Source: Candidatus Didemnitutus sp. (lineage in GTDB: Bacteria > Verrucomicrobiota > Verrucomicrobiia > Opitutales > Opitutaceae). From it: a stretch of 64,000 nt of DNA. Positions 61,530 through 64,000 of this stretch are shown here, piece after piece. The translations under genes and the position numbers were made by a program. The stretch spans positions 40,001 through 104,000 of the forward strand of contig JAHCAY010000004.1 of assembly GCA_019634575.1 (NCBI GenBank), written 5' to 3'. Below the pieces are notes generated by a model. It ran no database searches, was not told the DNA's origin, and saw only the letters and a program-made list of their open reading frames with translations. Every line of letters begins with the position of its first letter. Within the stretch, counting starts at the first letter, position 1.

Positions 61530-62244
61530 AGGCGTCGTGATAACGCACCCAGGCCATCGGGAATTCCAGCGCGCTTTCGTTGCGGCCCTGCGGCGTGAGG
61601 TCGAGGAAGTTGTAGGTGTTCATGAGGTGATCGAGGCCACGGCCGTAGGTGGAGTAGGTGTGAAACACGCCGCCCGACGCGTCGCGGACGAAGACGCTGA
61701 GACCCGGCGCCTCCTCGAAGGGGAACGCCGGCATTTCGGCGTAGTTGTAGCGGATGCGCCCGGACGCGAGTTCCTCGGGTGTGAACGAAACGCGGAAGTC
61801 GTCGTTGAAGGAGCTGCCGTGGGACGAGACCCAGCGGAAGCGCCAGCCCATGCGTTGCTGGAAGGGCGCCAGTTCGTCGAGCGGCGCGCGCGAGACGACG
61901 GCGAGCGCGGTGTCGCGTGCGGCGAGATGCGGCAGCATGGCGTCGAAGTGATCCGACACGAACGAGCAGCTCTTGCAGCCCTCGCCCCAGCCGGGGCCGA
62001 ACATGAAATGATAGACGATCAGCTGGCGCCGCGGGCCGAAGAGATCGGCGAGCGTCGCCGGGCCGTCGGGCGTGGCGAAGGTGTAGGGCTGCGCAAGGCG
62101 CACCCACGGGAGCGCGCGACGGCGCGCCGCGAGGGCGTCGCGCTGGCGGGTGAGTTCCTTTTCGGCGCGGAGGAGTTCGAGCCGGGCGGCGAGCCACTCG
62201 GCGGGTGAGGCGATGCGGGGAGCAGGTGTGGTTGGGTTTTTCAT
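61504..62244 (-). CDS. DUF899-family thioredoxin-like protein
   Basis: 246 residues from the ATG at 62244. DUF899 signature: ELLRAEKELTRQRDALAARR near 24-43, LADLFGPRRQLIVYHFMFGP near 67, GEGCKSCSFVSDHFDAMLPH near 89 (the CxxC pair), LAVVSRAPLDELAPFQQRMG, WRFRWVSSHGSSFNDDF, and the C-terminal RGLDHLMNTYNFLDLTPQGR. The family has a thioredoxin fold, but its reaction is not established; members often sit beside ArsR and SRPBCC genes, as here. It is third or fourth in a minus-strand run, about 80 bp after the first SRPBCC gene. Confidence 0.88.
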   Translation of the reverse strand: MKNPTTPAPRIASPAEWLAARLELLRAEKELTRQRDALAARRRALPWVRLAQPYTFATPDGPATLADLFGPRRQLIVYHFMFGPGWGEGCKSCSFVSDHFDAMLPHLAARDTALAVVSRAPLDELAPFQQRMGWRFRWVSSHGSSFNDDFRVSFTPEELASGRIRYNYAEMPAFPFEEAPGLSVFVRDASGGVFHTYSTYGRGLDHLMNTYNFLDLTPQGRNESALEFPMAWVRYHDAYEPAAVTA

Positions 62245-62324
62245 GGGAAAAATTCGGGCAAAGCGGCAGCTGCGGCGTGCGGCGGCACGTCGGCGGTGGA
62301 GGGAAGAGCGCGCGAGTTTTTCGG

Positions 62325-62768
62325 CTAGGCGCTCAGGGCGCGTTCGAGCGCGTCGGCCATTTTCTGCCAGGAAGCGGCGGCGCGGTCGGCGAAGGCGGCC
62401 CACTCGGGCGCCATTTCATGGTGCAGAGTGAGTTGGCAGGCGGTGGCACCGAGCGGTTCAATCCGGACGGTGACCTTGCTGGTGGCCGGCAGGGCGTCGC
62501 GCGTGGCCCAGGTGAAAACGAGGCGGTGCGGGCGTTCGAGCGCGAGGTATTCGCCGACGTGGTCGACGAGGGTTCCGGCGCGATCGACGGCGAAGGAAAA
62601 CTGGCCGCCGACCCGCGCGTCGACGGTGAGGCGGACGATTTTCTCGTCGCGCACGGCGGGACCGAACATCCAGCGGCCGATCCAGGCGGGATCGAGCCAG
62701 GCGTCAAAGACGCGCTCGGCAGGCGCGGCGAAGCGCTTGCTGATGCTGGCGGTGGCGGGCGTGGACAT
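62325..62768 (-). CDS. SRPBCC / AHSA1-type domain protein (first copy)
   Basis: 147 residues. Typical START-like fold: ISKRFAAPAERVFDAWLDPA (helix-grip start), IGRWMFGPAVRDEKIVRLTV, DARVGGQFSFAVDRAGTLVD, RPHRLVFTWATRDAL, and the long C-terminal helix WAAFADRAAASWQKMADALE. Members bind hydrophobic ligands or act as Aha1-like proteins; the ligand is unknown. It sits 9 bp after the second SRPBCC gene and is controlled with the ArsR-type repressor gene upstream. Confidence 0.92.
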   Translation of the reverse strand: MSTPATASISKRFAAPAERVFDAWLDPAWIGRWMFGPAVRDEKIVRLTVDARVGGQFSFAVDRAGTLVDHVGEYLALERPHRLVFTWATRDALPATSKVTVRIEPLGATACQLTLHHEMAPEWAAFADRAAASWQKMADALERALSA

Positions 62769-62777
62769 GGCGGCGGA

Positions 62778-63326
62778 TCAGCACGGGACGACCGCGTCGT
62801 AGTGCGCGCGCAGGCGGTCGTGCATCGCCCAGAGCTTGGGCGTCGGCTGGTTGCCGAGAATCGCGACGAGGAACGCCAGGTGCGTGTGCCAGCCGGCCGC
62901 GTAGTTCTTCTGCTCGGGAATATCGTCGCCCGTGGAACGATGCGTGAGGACGAGGAGGACTTGGCGGCCTTGCGGGGTAAGTTCGAACGTCACGACGGAG
63001 TCGTCCGCGCCGAAGGTGTAGCTGAGCACGTGCGGCGGATCGTAGCGCAGAACGCGACCTTCGAAGGTGACGCCGGGCTCGTGGACGTGCGCCCATTTTT
63101 CCGGCGGCGTTTCGCCGGGCGAGAGCTTCGAGTGGTGCATCTCGAAGACGACCTTGCCGCCGGCTTTCGGCTCGGTGACGCCGCCGCAGATCCAGCGGGA
63201 GCGTTTTTCGGGGTCAGTGAGGAATTCCCAGATCCGTTCGACGGGACCGGGCAGGAGGCGGACGATGCGGAGTTCGCCGCGGGCGGGGAACTGGGCGTAG
63301 GAGTCGTTCTGGATGGGCGTGGTCAT
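62778..63326 (-). CDS. SRPBCC / AHSA1-type domain protein (second copy)
   Basis: 182 residues. ELRIVRLLPGPVERIWEFLT near 18, DPEKRSRWICGGVTEPKAGG, VFEMHHSKLSPGETPPEKWA, FEGRVLRYDPPHVLSYTFGA, LTPQGRQVLLVLTHRSTGDD, and a C-terminal helix GWHTHLAFLVAILGNQPTPK. This subfamily is regularly encoded next to an ArsR-type regulator. Its ATG overlaps the stop of the repressor gene by 4 bp, so the two are translationally coupled. It is diverged from the first copy, so the duplication is old. Confidence 0.92.
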   Translation of the reverse strand: MTTPIQNDSYAQFPARGELRIVRLLPGPVERIWEFLTDPEKRSRWICGGVTEPKAGGKVVFEMHHSKLSPGETPPEKWAHVHEPGVTFEGRVLRYDPPHVLSYTFGADDSVVTFELTPQGRQVLLVLTHRSTGDDIPEQKNYAAGWHTHLAFLVAILGNQPTPKLWAMHDRLRAHYDAVVPC

Positions 63327-63652
63327 TTGGAAGCGGATTTCTTTTTGCGTTCGTCGTCGGCGCGGAGTTCGCGTTCGAGGGCATCGAGGCGGCGGCTCCA
63401 GGCGCTGCGCGTGCGTTCTAGCCAGTCGGCGAGGTCGTCGAGGCCATCGCCATTGAGCGACTGGATGCGCGTCTGGCCCTCGGCACGAGTGGTGATGAGG
63501 CCGGCCTCGCGAAGGACGTTCAGGTGCTGGGAAATAGCCGGGGCGCTGACATCGAACTCGGCGACGATTTCCCCGGTCGTGCGCTCGCGCTCCGCGAGCA
63601 GTTCGACGATGCGGCGTCGGGTGGGGTCGGCGATGGCTTCGAGGCTTTGCAT
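63323..63652 (-). CDS. ArsR-family winged-helix repressor
   Basis: 109 residues. Winged helix: MQSLEAIADPTRRRIVELLA near the start, GEIVAEFDVSAPAISQHLNV (recognition helix, about 27-46), and LREAGLITTRAEGQTRIQSL (wing). There are no metal-binding cysteines, so it is of the non-metal SdpR/YgaV-like type. The C-terminus is a charged helix with Arg/Lys (DALERELRADDERKKK). It probably represses its own operon by binding the palindrome just upstream. Confidence 0.93.
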   Translation of the reverse strand: MQSLEAIADPTRRRIVELLAERERTTGEIVAEFDVSAPAISQHLNVLREAGLITTRAEGQTRIQSLNGDGLDDLADWLERTRSAWSRRLDALERELRADDERKKKSASK

Positions 63653-63662
63653 GGCACGAAGA

Positions 63663-63683
63663 TTAAGTAATAACTTAATTAAG
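63663..63683 (-). promoter_or_regulatory. Candidate operator/promoter of the ArsR-SRPBCC operon
   Basis: A perfect inverted repeat TTAAGT-AATA-ACTTAA (63663-63678) is followed by another TTAAG (63679-63683). It lies 10 bp before the repressor ATG in otherwise GC-rich DNA, where an autoregulatory site would be expected. Confidence 0.65.
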
Positions 63684-63768
63684 CAAGGTCAAAAATAAGA
63701 ATCGCGCGCTGCGGCCCCAACCGCAGCTAACGGACACCCGCTCGCGCGCTTATGAGCGCCAAGCTGGC

Positions 63769-63796
63769 TCAAGTGCGGGCCGTCGCGCGCCGATAG
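63769..63796 (+). promoter_or_regulatory. Sigma-28-like promoter of the chemoreceptor at the right edge
   Basis: TCAAGTGC (63769-63776), 12 nt, GCCGATAG (63789-63796), followed by a structured leader of about 150 nt. Confidence 0.5.
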
Positions 63797-63834
63797 GGAG
63801 ACGAAGGCGTCACAAACGGCGCCTTAGCCTCGAA

Positions 63835-63864
63835 GCGTCGGCTGGGCCCGCCGACGCGCCTTTT
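63835..63864 (+). other. Terminator-like hairpin inside the leader of the right-edge receptor gene
   Basis: GCGTCGGC (63835-63842) pairs with GCCGACGC (63850-63857) and is followed by GCCTTTTG. Just upstream AAGGCG and CGCCTT (63805-63824) also pair. Placed between promoter and start codon, it could be an attenuator. Confidence 0.45.
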
Positions 63865-63953
63865 GTCATGTCACCTGTCATTCCTCCCGTATCGCTCGCA
63901 TCCTTTCTCGCGCCGTGCGCCAGCCGCCGCGACCAATGCCAGGCTCCCCAGCG

Positions 63954-64000
63954 ATGAAGAACTGGACTGTTACGCGTCGCGTCGGAGTGGGTTTCGCCTG
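63954..64000 (+). CDS. Start of a methyl-accepting chemotaxis protein (truncated by the window)
   Basis: Only 15 codons are present: MKNWTVTRRVGVGFA. An N-terminal basic stretch (NWTV-x-R-R) entering a hydrophobic segment is a common beginning of chemoreceptors, and a similar segment (SWPVGRRLSAGF) precedes the second membrane helix of the carbonic-anhydrase receptor. A sigma-28-like promoter upstream supports the call. The rest lies outside the window. Confidence 0.55.
   Translation, partial: MKNWTVTRRVGVGFA

Overview
The window is GC-rich, gene-dense bacterial DNA. Its repertoire suggests a motile Gram-negative member of Verrucomicrobiota, probably Opitutaceae: outer-membrane barrel and lipoproteins, flagellin/FliD/FliS genes, many HDOD and PAS-kinase proteins, and very high GC. 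The lineage is my inference from gene content; no phylogeny was run.

Layout. 1-1780 holds the 3' part of a 23S rRNA gene, a 5S rRNA gene and a strong terminator. 1891-3168 is a decayed IS3-family element (IS407-like) that runs into the 3' end of an HDOD gene. 3163-9344 (minus) encodes HDOD signalling proteins, a small coiled-coil protein, a TPR protein, a proline-rich secreted protein and a PAS hybrid kinase. 9497-22104 (plus) looks like a flagellin or surface glycosylation island: a TPR/SPINDLY-type O-GlcNAc transferase, a DegT-type sugar aminotransferase, an ATP-grasp enzyme, a methyltransferase, an 1890-residue protein with four glycosyltransferase modules and one methyltransferase module, and a Maf-like flagellin glycosyltransferase. 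22300-26548 (minus) holds four flagellin genes that arose by tandem duplication of a two-gene unit. 26891-30492 (plus) is fliD, a lipoprotein gene, a possible flgM, fliS and a FliT-like gene. 31146-35120 (plus) holds response regulators, including an NtrC-type sigma-54 activator, a CheX-like phosphatase and a REC-REC-STAS protein. 35611-51543 is a chemosensory region: a giant PAS/GAF hybrid kinase, two cheW genes, two chemoreceptors, an outer-membrane barrel, cheA and another HDOD gene. 51559-63652 is mostly housekeeping or accessory: a PQQ-type propeller, peptidase T, an aldo/keto reductase, an M3 peptidase, a DTW-domain protein and an ArsR-SRPBCC-SRPBCC-DUF899 operon. A third chemoreceptor gene begins at the right edge.

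The most striking gene (41167-43632) fuses a complete secreted beta-class carbonic anhydrase, with all zinc ligands present, to a chemoreceptor. A dedicated cheW lies 4 bp downstream. This suggests a CO2/bicarbonate/pH chemosensor. Its transcript appears to start at a flagellar sigma-28-type promoter and to begin with a 75-nt structured leader. A homologous 75-nt leader begins the outer-membrane-barrel/Cache-receptor transcript.

I found about fifteen sigma-28-like promoters (TAAAGTTT, 11-nt spacer, GCCGATAA and close variants). They precede flagellins, fliD, the flgM-fliS genes, cheA, cheW, cheX, the receptors, and also HDOD and PAS-kinase genes. The window therefore reads as one late-flagellar/chemotaxis regulon linked to glycosylation and signalling genes.
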